Shown: positions 1 to 5,657, counted from the first letter of the stretch. The stretch is 5,657 nucleotides of DNA from Acidobacteriaceae bacterium (GCA_003165095.1 PLSH01000295.1:1-5657), one strand, 5' to 3'. The notes: generated from the sequence alone by a model not told the origin. A program made the numbers and translations.

Positions 1-278
1 GCGCTCACCGTGTAATTGCCGATCTTGATTGGAGAAAAACTGTATTCTCCCTTTCCGTCCGTCTTGCTCTGCAATACAAAATTCGTGTCGGTATTGGTTA
101 GGGTCACCTGCGCGCCCGGGATGAGTGCGCCGGAGGGATCTTTCACAACACCATTGATGGCTCCCTGGTCGACCTGGGCCATTGCCATGCGTCCCGCTAA
201 AAGAACGCAAAAGCTCAGTACAAAGAACGTAACGCATAGAATGCGCCTTTTCGTCCGCCTCAATTGAATGTTTCCCAT
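1..278 (-). CDS. TonB-dependent receptor, carboxypeptidase-regulatory-like N-terminus (partial, runs off left edge)
   Basis: The first 92 codons are present and the frame is open to the window edge. Residues 1-34 are a signal peptide: a basic stretch (RRTKRR), a hydrophobic core (about 13-29) and a cleavage site after AMA before QVDQG. Residues about 38-92 match the start of a carboxypeptidase-regulatory-like beta-sandwich (GVVKDPSGALIPGAQVTLTN, then a DGKGEYSFSPIKIGNY segment). In Acidobacteriota this architecture is typical of very large outer-membrane TonB-dependent receptors (Oar-like), which take up or bind oligosaccharides and other large ligands. The barrel itself lies outside the window, so the family call is an inference from the N-terminus. 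The start is supported by GAGAGGA (minus strand, 287-293) 8 nt upstream. The start codon also lies inside one arm of a 14-nt inverted repeat. A different secreted protein with the same domain is the main alternative. Confidence 0.88.
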   Translation of the reverse strand, partial: MGNIQLRRTKRRILCVTFFVLSFCVLLAGRMAMAQVDQGAINGVVKDPSGALIPGAQVTLTNTDTNFVLQSKTDGKGEYSFSPIKIGNYTVS

Positions 279-393
279 TATCACAGTCCTCTCGTTTCTG
301 CGTTTAATCGCCGAACGCTCGACTACGAATTGGACCCCCTTCTTTTACGTTGGGGCTCCTGCCCCCTCACACAATGAGGGATAATGGGAAACA
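269..393 (-). promoter_or_regulatory. Candidate structured 5' leader sequestering the receptor start codon
   Basis: GATAATGGGAAACA on the minus strand at 269-282 contains the receptor's ATG. Its exact complement lies at 380-393, so a leftward transcript starting beyond 393 could form a perfect 14-bp stem over the start codon. The 97-nt interior holds further small stems: 300-304/314-318 (GCGTT/AACGC), 352-356/361-365 (GGGGC/GCCCC, with AGGA in the RNA loop) and 364-369/375-380 (CCCTCA/TGAGGG). An alternative pairing of 332-338 with 352-359 competes with the second. The Shine-Dalgarno at 287-293 lies just inside the long stem. The pairing is read directly. That it regulates translation, and that transcription starts far enough upstream, are inferences. 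No known riboswitch class was recognised. A DNA operator or the relic of an inverted duplication are alternatives. Confidence 0.45.
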
Positions 394-773
394 ATAACAC
401 AACACGCAGCCCAAAAACAAACAAAAAATGCCAAAAACAAAGAAATCTGTAGTTATCTCGTAAACCATTGATAACGAATTGCTTGGATGCCTGCACCCCG
501 GCCCCTGGATCGTCCCGCCTCTTTTTGATCGCCCCAGCCCCAGCCGCCCTCTGATTCAGAAACCCCAACTAATTCAGAGAGCAGGTATTCTCTCTAAAAT
601 ACATATAAAAAACAATAAAACAGTCATTAACGAAAGTCGAAATAGGACATCCAGTCCCGCCCACCAAAAGAACCTCAGCCAAAACCTGGCCTCCATATCC
701 AACCGGCGTCAATGCCGATTTCCTTGTGATCCACCAGCTGCCGTCTAAACCATTGATCTAATTGTAGATAGTT
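279..773. other. Gene-free stretch between receptor start and tRNA fragment
   Basis: No convincing gene is visible on either strand. Beyond the structured leader there is an A-rich tract (about 391-446 on the plus strand) with CCAAAAACAAA twice, at 411-421 and 431-441, exactly 20 nt apart. A 22-codon plus-strand ORF (384-452) follows GAGGG. An AT-rich patch lies at about 590-650. The 12-mer TAAACCATTGAT occurs at 461-472 and 746-757, each followed within a few bases by AATTG. The receptor's promoter is presumably here, but no clear -35/-10 pair could be picked. Confidence 0.6.
461..757 (+). repeat. Pair of 12-nt direct repeats (461-472, 746-757)
   Basis: TAAACCATTGAT is repeated exactly, and each copy is followed by AATTG after 4 or 2 intervening bases. 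The right copy ends 16 nt before the tRNA fragment. One exact 12-mer repeat is about what chance gives in a window of this size. Only the short separation and the shared AATTG make it worth recording. Confidence 0.3.
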
Positions 774-818
774 TGGTGGCGGGAGGCAGGATCGAACTGC
801 CGACCTACGGGTTATGAA
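774..818 (-). pseudogene. 3' half of a CAT-anticodon (Met-type) tRNA, probable attachment-site scar
   Basis: Read on the minus strand, the order is anticodon loop TTCATAA (anticodon CAT at 814-816), 3' anticodon strand CCCGT, variable loop AGGTC, a perfect T arm (GGCAG TTCGATC CTGCC), acceptor 3' strand TCCCGCC, discriminator A and encoded CCA (774-776). The sequence upstream (GCGTT instead of ACGGG) no longer pairs with the anticodon stem, and no D arm or 5' acceptor strand follows, so this is not a functional tRNA. The break at the anticodon loop is where many tyrosine integrases cross over, which makes this the likely displaced end of an integrated element. CCC after the loop recalls initiator tRNA, but C at position 72 does not fit the usual A72, so initiator versus elongator is left open. 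Confidence 0.9.
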
Positions 819-1064
819 AACGCATATAAGTAATACAATCAACTACTTACACGTCTTGCAAGGCTTCCTGAATACAGCGTAATACGTGTAAAACGGATCA
901 ATCACGGGTGAGCGAGAGCGGTGAGGATTCTGACCCGCGTTCGTTCCCATTTCCGTTTCGATGGGCAAACCCCAATCAAAGGGCAGGAATGGCTCAGACC
1001 GGCATTCTGAGCGGGGCATAGCCAGCAGAATGCATTGGCGTTGGGTCACCGCTCCGTCCGCAAC
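819..1064. other. Degenerate sequence beside the tRNA scar, no intact gene
   Basis: No intact gene is recognised. A 68-codon minus-strand frame (843-1049) has no family resemblance that I can see. At 850-897 on the minus strand a short frame reads VLRCIQEALQDV. This resembles the RIVQEALTNV segment of HisKA_3-type sensor kinases, but it is bounded by stops on both sides. A 7-bp inverted repeat (GCTCAGA at 992-998, TCTGAGC at 1006-1012) forms a short hairpin without a T-run. The stretch is probably decayed coding DNA at the end of an island. No integrase remnant was found. Confidence 0.5.
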
Positions 1065-1235
1065 TCATCCGGCTGGTGCTTCAAAGACATTATGAATCAT
1101 CCCCAGCAATACAGCCGGATGCACCGGCTTCGGGAGTAGCTCAAAATCATATCCGTCAGGGCGAGCGGTTTCTTTCAAAATGTAGGCGGCATCATGGGAG
1201 TGGGAGACAAGAAGGACCCGGCAATCTGAGAACCC
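1065..1235 (-). pseudogene. C-terminal half of a response-regulator receiver domain (broken)
   Basis: A 56-codon minus-strand frame ends in TGA at 1065-1067. It begins FSDCRVLLVS, which fits receiver strand beta-4, continues with HDAAYILKE (helix alpha-4), and ends DGYDFELLPKPVHPAVLL, which contains the conserved Lys-Pro of strand beta-5 followed by helix alpha-5. FELLxKPVHP is a familiar ending of stand-alone acidobacterial receivers. The frame is closed upstream by TGA at 1236-1238, and no start codon with a ribosome site precedes it. In another frame, just upstream at about 1230-1290, FLFLPGVM could be the remains of the phospho-Asp D-x-x-MPG segment. That would imply a frameshift plus loss of the intervening helix. 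The N-terminal third and the phosphorylation site are not recoverable, so this is a remnant and not a working regulator. Confidence 0.72.
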
Positions 1236-1296
1236 TCATGCCGCATCACCCCAGGCAAGAATAGAAAAGTAGTAAGAATATTGCCTTGGATCGCGT

Positions 1297-2205
1297 TCAG
1301 GATGATTGAAGAGCCGAACCGGAAGCCGCGGTAATAACGGGGCAATTAGCCTCGATGATGATGGGAAACGCTCCTGACGTCCGGTTCAGCATCCCAAGAT
1401 GCGCATTTCTCCTGAGTCCGAGGATCAGCAAGCCGATTTCTCGCTCATCAATGTGCTTGAGTATTTCAAGATGCGGCCGGCCCACACTGACAAAAGTATG
1501 CGGCTTACAAATTTGGCCAACGTAATGGGGCATAATCGCTTCGACAGCTTCGTAAAAATGCTGCTGAATCCGGTTAAATTGGTCAGGATGGTCTACTTCG
1601 CTCGAATGAGCGACATTCAGGACATCGAGGTCTGCTGAAAATGCATCAGCCAATAAAATGGCGACCGGAGCAGCATGAGCAGCCTCGGCAGAGCAGTCGG
1701 TCGCGTAGAGAATACGCTGAATCTTCAAGGTTCCTGGATACAGGGTTTTCACGTTCGGCCCAACGGTGAGCGCTGGTTCGCTTGAATGATGCAGTATTCC
1801 CTCGGCTGTGGAGCCGAGTACAAAGCGGTCGATCGAGCCCCCACCGTGGGTCCCCATTACGACGAGAGCGGGCTTTCTGCGATGTGCCAGGAAGGGGATC
1901 ACCTCGCAAGGGTCACCTTCGAGCAGCACCGCTTCAGTGGTTCCCCGGCCAGCAGCAAGTGCCTCAGCCGTGATCAACAAGTCGTGGTCTAGGTCAGTTC
2001 GCTGTTGGCTGGATTGTGGCTTTTCAGTCTCCACTTCGAGGGCAGCCTGGGTCAGAATGAATCCATGCGCGACCACCAGCTTAGTGACAAGGTGTCTTGA
2101 AAATGCCGACGCATATAGACCGGCGTTTTGCGAAACTTTAGAGAAGTCGGTTGCAAAGATCACTGAGTCAAATCGAATCACCGGACTATTGTTGACAATG
2201 GCCAT
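1297..2205 (-). CDS. Tandem-domain universal stress protein (UspA family)
   Basis: The 302-aa product has two UspA-like alpha/beta domains (about 12-150 and 163-293), each opening with a beta-strand ending in ATD (18-20 and 168-170). Domain 1 carries the nucleotide-binding signature G-2X-G-9X-G-S/T (Gly118, Gly121, Gly131, Ser132), so it should bind ATP. Domain 2 has GLRRNAHLG at 263-271 in the equivalent place and lacks the second glycine, so it is probably non-binding and structural. No signal peptide or membrane segment is seen, so the protein is cytosolic. Proteins of this family help cells survive starvation, oxygen, redox or envelope stress, by mechanisms that differ between members. 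The start is supported by AGGGAG (minus strand, 2213-2218) 7 nt upstream. A 59-aa membrane protein lies 100 bp upstream in the same direction and may share its transcript. The response-regulator remnant lies just downstream. Confidence 0.95.
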   Translation of the reverse strand: MAIVNNSPVIRFDSVIFATDFSKVSQNAGLYASAFSRHLVTKLVVAHGFILTQAALEVETEKPQSSQQRTDLDHDLLITAEALAAGRGTTEAVLLEGDPCEVIPFLAHRRKPALVVMGTHGGGSIDRFVLGSTAEGILHHSSEPALTVGPNVKTLYPGTLKIQRILYATDCSAEAAHAAPVAILLADAFSADLDVLNVAHSSEVDHPDQFNRIQQHFYEAVEAIMPHYVGQICKPHTFVSVGRPHLEILKHIDEREIGLLILGLRRNAHLGMLNRTSGAFPIIIEANCPVITAASGSALQSS

Positions 2206-2305
2206 TACTGTTCTCCCTGTGTCAGGCTAAAGAGAAGAATCAGGAGCACCAATAAGCGGTCCAGATTATCAATTCAGAGCCGCAACTAAGACTCTTTGAG
2301 GAGCG

Positions 2306-2485
2306 TTACCGGCTGATATGACCGTGGCGATCCAGGTGGCCGCCTTGATGGAAGCGGCTATGTACCATGCTAAGTCCAAGGAAATAAACGGCCACCGCCA
2401 AGACAACCAGAAACACAAACTGTGCAATTTGGAACCAGAGCGATACTTCCCTTGCAGGGGCGGTCGTCTTCGAATTAGTTATCAT
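2306..2485 (-). CDS. Small single-pass membrane protein, 59 aa, function unknown
   Basis: The ORF is short. ATG at 2485-2483 is preceded by AAGAGG (2494-2499 on the minus strand) at 8-nt spacing, a good ribosome site. The product has a polar N-terminus (MITNSKTTAPAREVS), one strongly hydrophobic segment at about residues 16-39 (WFQIAQFVFLVVLAVAVYFL), and a short tail rich in His, Gly and Arg (HSRFHQGGHLDRHGHISR). The basic, His-rich tail could face the cytoplasm or bind metal, but that is speculation. It is oriented with the universal stress protein gene and lies 100 bp upstream of it, so co-transcription is plausible. No homologous family is recognised. The ribosome site and the clean membrane segment make a chance ORF unlikely. 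Confidence 0.75.
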   Translation of the reverse strand: MITNSKTTAPAREVSLWFQIAQFVFLVVLAVAVYFLGLSMVHSRFHQGGHLDRHGHISR

Positions 2486-3065
2486 CTGTTCGACCTCTTG
2501 GCGCGGTCACGCGAGTACATGGTGCTGATCCGCATACGATTCGTCATTTCCCGCGTCGCCTTCGGAGTTTATCGCTCGTCAATTGTGGCGCCTAAGGAGT
2601 GCCCAAGGCGGAGGCTACAGGCGAATGGGTTCGCAGCGACATCTGCGGCGCGGCCAATTGCATTATCCCGAAACCTGCGACGATCCGCATCGATTCCGAA
2701 CGTCTCAACTCCCGACTACTTCGTAGCGTTTTAGGCGACACGCACAAATAATTGCATCGAGATAGGGGCCGCGCAGTCCCATTTTGCACAGTAGCGAATG
2801 ATGCGGCCGCTATCCTTTGGAACCTCGACAACGCGCTGTTTACAAACGGTCATTGGTTGCTCAGCAGGGCGCATTCGCCGTTCTGGTTTTCTCTCGCTGA
2901 GCGCAATCAATGCTTTGCGCATTTTCAAGCTCATAGAGTCTCCGTCTTCCCGGTTTGAGGGTCCTATGTCTCGGAGGCTGATTCGGCATGGCCTTGCAGC
3001 CATCGGCCGGTTTCCTTTCACGTCGCTTGTAACGAATACCCCGTTCCGTGACTTTATTCCTATGA
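2486..3065. other. Mostly unassigned stretch between divergent transcription units
   Basis: This separates the leftward small-protein/stress-protein pair from the rightward efflux operon and should hold promoters for both. No regulator gene (for example a TetR-type repressor, common beside such pumps) is found. No convincing -35/-10 pair or long operator palindrome was found. Several open frames overlap on both strands, but only two small candidates are listed (2731-2934 minus, 2966-3073 plus). Confidence 0.5.
2731..2934 (-). CDS. Possible 67-aa hypothetical protein
   Basis: ATG at 2934-2932 follows GGAG at about 5-nt spacing. The product is basic and has three cysteines, two as CAKWDC (residues 49-54) after an earlier TVCKQR (about 29-34). 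This could suggest a small metal-binding or disulfide protein, but no family is recognised. The same bases are open on the plus strand, so the open frame alone is weak evidence. It is reported as a candidate only. Confidence 0.25.
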   Translation of the reverse strand: MSLKMRKALIALSERKPERRMRPAEQPMTVCKQRVVEVPKDSGRIIRYCAKWDCAAPISMQLFVRVA

Positions 3066-3073
3066 ATGCATAA
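2966..3073 (+). CDS. Possible 35-codon upstream ORF coupled to the efflux operon
   Basis: ATG at 2966 follows GAGGG at 4-nt spacing. The frame (MSRRLIRHGL... to ...FRDFIPMNA) ends with TAA at 3071-3073, which overlaps the ATG of the downstream TolC-family gene (3066) by 8 nt. That gene has no good ribosome site of its own (TTTATTCCT precedes it), so ribosomes terminating here could reinitiate there. The peptide is basic and resembles no known leader. A chance ORF is quite possible. Confidence 0.33.
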   Translation: MSRRLIRHGLAAIGRFPFTSLVTNTPFRDFIPMNA

Positions 3074-4448
3074 ACCGACGACGTTGCACCTAACGAATTC
3101 TCGCTTCTATCGAGTCCTAACCCTTTCTCTTCTGGTCTTTATGGGGAGATTGGCCGCGGGCGCGCAGGAACCACTGACGCTCCGACAAGCCATCAATGAG
3201 GCCCTGGGGCAAAGCCCTGAGGCGGCGATTGCGCGTGCCGACAATCTGGATGCGAAGCTGGCGGCCAGTATGGCGCGCACCCAGCTTCTGCCGCAGCTTG
3301 GATTTACCGAAGACATCTCGCGCGGCAACGATCCGGTATATGCGTTTGGAACGCGGCTCCGGCAGAGACAGTTCACGCAGGCCAATTTTGCGCTGAACGC
3401 TCTGAACTTTCCGCAACCGATCGGGGAGTTTTCAAGCCGCTTCTCTGGGCAGTGGGTAGCGTTCGATTCGTTCAAGACGGAGAGGGAGATTCACCGCGCG
3501 GATCTGTTCAAGGAGAGCGCCTCCTCTTCCGCCAAGGCGGTGGACCAGCAGATCGTGTTCCGTGTTGTCGGGGGCTACCTGCAGGTGCTGTACGCGCAGC
3601 GGGAGATTTCCGTTGCTCAGCATGAGCAGGAAACGTCGGCGGCATTGCTGAGTTCGGTGGACGAGCACGTGAAGGCCGGTCTTGCCGTTGAGTCCGACAG
3701 GATGTCGACCGAGGTGAATGTGGCCGCGCGCAAAGAGGAGTTGATTGCGGCCCAGGGCGACCTTGAACTGGCATGGGCGGCGTTGCGCGAGGCGATGGGT
3801 GCGCCGGATCTGAAGGCAACCGAGTTGAAGCCGATAGAGCCACACACGTTTCCGCGGGGCGCGCTTGAAGAAGAAATGGCGACGGCCGCAAAGAGGCGCC
3901 CCGACCTGACTGCGTTGGGACAGGCGCAATCGGCGCAGGCATCCGCCGTGGGAGCGGCAACGTCTGACTTCGGTCCACGCGTGAGTGCTTACGGAAACTG
4001 GGAAGAAGACCGCACATCGTTTGGCGGCTCGGGCGGCAACAACTGGGTGGCCGGCGTCCAGATCAGCGTGGACATTCTGCCATTGGCCAAGCGCGCGCAG
4101 TTGGCGCGGGAGACCGCCGCGAAACAGAAAAGTGATGCGCTGGTGGCTTCCGCGCAGCAGCATCTGCGCTCGGAAGTGAGCCAGGCGCACATTCATCGGC
4201 GGACAGCTGCATTGCAACTGGAAACGGCACACGCCGCGACGGACGAATCGGCCGAGAGTCTTCGCATCATCAAGAACCGCTACGGCGCGGGACTTGCTAC
4301 CATCACCGATCTGCTGCGGGCTGAGGACGCCGAGCGGCAAAGCCAATCCAATTACTGGCATGCCGTGTACGGCAATGCCATGGCCTATAGCGAACTTCTA
4401 TACGCTACCGGGAGTCTGACACCCGATGCCGCGGAGGAACTGCAATGA
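3066..4448 (+). CDS. TolC-family outer-membrane efflux channel
   Basis: The 460-aa product is a typical length for outer-membrane efflux proteins. It has a signal peptide (hydrophobic 18-30, cleavage after AGA at 33 before QEPLTL) and no lipobox cysteine, so it is TolC-like and not a lipidated NodT/OprM-like protein. The mature start PLTLRQAINEALGQSPE is characteristic. Two similar halves follow (about 36-250 and 265-455), each with long coiled helices. Marks include KAGLAVESD (about 203-211), RRPDL (277-281) and the NRYGAGLATITDLLRAE segment (404-420). The trimer would form the outer-membrane barrel and periplasmic tunnel that receives substrate from the pump encoded next. It overlaps the adaptor gene by 4 nt (ATGA). 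The start at 3066 is the only one that keeps the signal peptide, although its ribosome site is weak. Confidence 0.95.
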   Translation: MHKPTTLHLTNSRFYRVLTLSLLVFMGRLAAGAQEPLTLRQAINEALGQSPEAAIARADNLDAKLAASMARTQLLPQLGFTEDISRGNDPVYAFGTRLRQRQFTQANFALNALNFPQPIGEFSSRFSGQWVAFDSFKTEREIHRADLFKESASSSAKAVDQQIVFRVVGGYLQVLYAQREISVAQHEQETSAALLSSVDEHVKAGLAVESDRMSTEVNVAARKEELIAAQGDLELAWAALREAMGAPDLKATELKPIEPHTFPRGALEEEMATAAKRRPDLTALGQAQSAQASAVGAATSDFGPRVSAYGNWEEDRTSFGGSGGNNWVAGVQISVDILPLAKRAQLARETAAKQKSDALVASAQQHLRSEVSQAHIHRRTAALQLETAHAATDESAESLRIIKNRYGAGLATITDLLRAEDAERQSQSNYWHAVYGNAMAYSELLYATGSLTPDAAEELQ

Positions 4449-5560
4449 AGAATCTCTTATGGGCGATTTTGCTTGCCGCTTCCGCGACGATGATCGCCGG
4501 CTGCCATGGCGGTGAAACCGCCGCAACTTCAGGGACCACACAAACCATGCCGGCGGGGGTTGTCGAAAGCCAGGAGCAACAGGTGCCTGTGAGCCTGGGG
4601 TCCACCGGCACCGTTCATGCCAGGGAAACTGCGGTCGTATCGGCTCAGGTGATGGGCCGCATCCAGCAGGTGATGGTGCGCGAAGGGGACGACGTCCGGG
4701 CTGGGCAAACCCTGGTGGTGCTCGACGATGCGGCGTTGCGCGCGCAAGTTGAGCAGGCGCAGGCGGGTGTGAAGGCTGCGCTCAACATGCAAGCTGCGGC
4801 GCAGACCAACGCCGCCCTGACTGCGAGCACGCTGGAGCGCTACAAGCAGCTTGAGTCCGAAAAAAGTGTAAGCCCGCAAGAGATGGATGAGGTATCGCGA
4901 AGGGCAGAAGCAGCAGCAGCGAACCTGGAGGCAGCGCGCGCGCAGACCGATGCGGCGCGAGCGCAAGAGAACGGGGCGCGCACGATGATGAGTTATACGC
5001 GTCTGGTCGCGCCCTTTGCAGGCGTGGTGACGGCGCGGATGGCCGATCCGGGGACGATGGCCGCACCGGGCGTGCCACTACTCCAGGTGGATCAGGCTGG
5101 AGCGCTGCAACTGGACGCCACGGTGGATGAGTCGGCAATTGGCACGATACATCAGGGGATGAAGGTACAGGTGGTGATCGATGGGGCCGGTTCCACGAGT
5201 ATGACGGGGACCGTTGCGGAGATCGTGCCCGCCGCCGATCCATCGAGTCACAGCTTTCTGGTCAAGATCGACTTGCCGTCCTCAGGTCAGTTGCGCGCCG
5301 GCATGTATGGAACGGCTGGGTTTGCCAACGGCTCGCGTCAGGCGATCCTCATTCCGCGCTCCGCCGTTGTTTTGCGTGGCTCGCTGGCCTGCGCGTATGT
5401 GCTCGACGGGCGGGGAATCGCTCAACTTCGCTATCTCACCCTGGGCGCGGCGCAAGGCAATCTGGTAGAGGTTCTGTCGGGCATCTCTTCCGGTGAAGAG
5501 CTGGTTGACGCGCCCTCGGATCGCGCCCTCGGCGGCAAACGCATTGAGGTCCAGCAATGA
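4445..5560 (+). CDS. RND efflux periplasmic adaptor lipoprotein (membrane fusion protein, HlyD/AcrA type)
   Basis: The 371-aa product starts with a lipoprotein signal (MKNLLWAILL...MIAGC, lipidated Cys20), which anchors it in the inner membrane. Domains run in the usual order. The first half of the barrel-sandwich (lipoyl-like) domain is at about 62-95 (GRIQQVMVREGDDVRAGQTL). An Ala/Glu-rich helical hairpin spans about 96-182. The second lipoyl half is at about 183-217 (TRLVAPFAGVVTARMADPGT). A beta-barrel follows at about 218-297 (ending RAGMYGTAGF), then a membrane-proximal domain (IPRSAVV... to the end). Adaptors of this kind bridge the RND permease and the TolC channel. Translation starts inside the end of the channel gene, with GGAGG (4433-4437) 7 nt before the ATG. 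It overlaps the permease gene by ATGA, so the three subunits are likely made together. Confidence 0.96.
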   Translation: MKNLLWAILLAASATMIAGCHGGETAATSGTTQTMPAGVVESQEQQVPVSLGSTGTVHARETAVVSAQVMGRIQQVMVREGDDVRAGQTLVVLDDAALRAQVEQAQAGVKAALNMQAAAQTNAALTASTLERYKQLESEKSVSPQEMDEVSRRAEAAAANLEAARAQTDAARAQENGARTMMSYTRLVAPFAGVVTARMADPGTMAAPGVPLLQVDQAGALQLDATVDESAIGTIHQGMKVQVVIDGAGSTSMTGTVAEIVPAADPSSHSFLVKIDLPSSGQLRAGMYGTAGFANGSRQAILIPRSAVVLRGSLACAYVLDGRGIAQLRYLTLGAAQGNLVEVLSGISSGEELVDAPSDRALGGKRIEVQQ

Positions 5561-5657
5561 AGCAAGAACTTGGAATCGCCGGGAGACTGGCTCACACATT
5601 TATCAACTCCAAGCTGACGCCGTTGTTCATTGCCGCGTCGCTGGCCATCGGAATCTT
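5557..5657 (+). CDS. RND efflux permease subunit, N-terminus only (runs off right edge)
   Basis: Thirty-three codons are visible. ATG at 5557 overlaps the adaptor's TGA (ATGA) and follows GAGGT at about 7-nt spacing. The product begins with a short cytoplasmic amphipathic segment (LGIAGRLAHTFINSKLTPL) and then enters a hydrophobic stretch (FIAASLAIGI), which is how RND permeases start transmembrane helix 1. The position after a TolC-family channel and an HlyD/AcrA-type adaptor makes an inner-membrane proton-driven exporter of about 1000-1100 residues the expected product. Drug versus metal specificity depends on residues outside this window. Confidence 0.85.
   Translation, partial: MKQELGIAGRLAHTFINSKLTPLFIAASLAIGI

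Noticed and set aside
16..267. 83-codon plus-strand ORF
   Set aside because: It is antisense to the receptor N-terminus, whose signal peptide and regulatory-like domain are clear on the other strand.
411..441. CCAAAAACAAA repeat pair as a CRISPR or iteron array
   Set aside because: There are only two 11-nt copies in an A-rich tract, with no third unit and no spacer pattern, so simple-sequence origin is more likely.
394..480. Sigma-70 or sigma-54 promoter for the receptor on the minus strand
   Set aside because: TTGGCA and GATAAC occur, but no pairing gave acceptable spacing, and the sigma-54-like GG/GC spacing fails.
323..568. 81-codon minus-strand ORF upstream of the receptor
   Set aside because: Low-complexity, arginine-rich product with no recognised domain. 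It spans the A/T-rich tract and the hairpins of the proposed leader.
992..1012. 7-bp hairpin as a terminator
   Set aside because: No T-run follows on either strand and no gene end lies close by.
2318..2734. 138-codon plus-strand ORF
   Set aside because: It lies antisense to the 59-aa membrane protein, its composition is unnatural and basic with no domain, and no good ribosome site was seen.
3432..4361. 309-codon minus-strand ORF
   Set aside because: It is the shadow of the TolC-family gene in a high-GC region, and the Arg/His/Leu-rich translation is typical of antisense frames.

Overview
The window looks like a piece of an Acidobacteriota chromosome (Terriglobia-like). This is inferred from protein style, not from a marker gene. 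The clues are a TonB-dependent receptor beginning with a signal peptide and a carboxypeptidase-regulatory-like domain (GAINGVVKDPSGALIPGAQV), a receiver-domain remnant with the FELLxKPVHP signature, and a tandem universal stress protein with a degenerate second domain.

Left part (1-773): the N-terminal 92 codons of the receptor run leftward off the window from a start at 278. Upstream of it is a 495-bp gene-free stretch. It contains a perfect 14-nt inverted repeat (269-282 / 380-393), one arm of which covers the receptor's start codon. In a leftward transcript this would form a 14-bp stem around several smaller hairpins, so it is a candidate translational control leader.

Junction (774-1296): a 45-nt 3' fragment of a CAT-anticodon tRNA, from anticodon loop to CCA, lies on the minus strand with no 5' half. 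This is the classic scar of tRNA-directed integration. Its orientation implies that inserted DNA lies to its right. Next to it is degraded sequence, including the C-terminal half of a broken response regulator.

Middle (1297-3065): a leftward pair consists of a 59-aa single-pass membrane protein (2306-2485) and a 302-aa tandem universal stress protein (1297-2205). A further stretch upstream has only weak small-ORF candidates.

Right part (2966-5657): a rightward tripartite efflux operon encodes a TolC-family outer-membrane factor, a lipoprotein periplasmic adaptor and the start of an RND permease. The last two junctions are ATGA overlaps. A 35-codon upstream ORF overlaps the tolC-like start and may couple its translation. 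Together the three products would form an envelope-spanning export pump. Its substrate cannot be told from this window.
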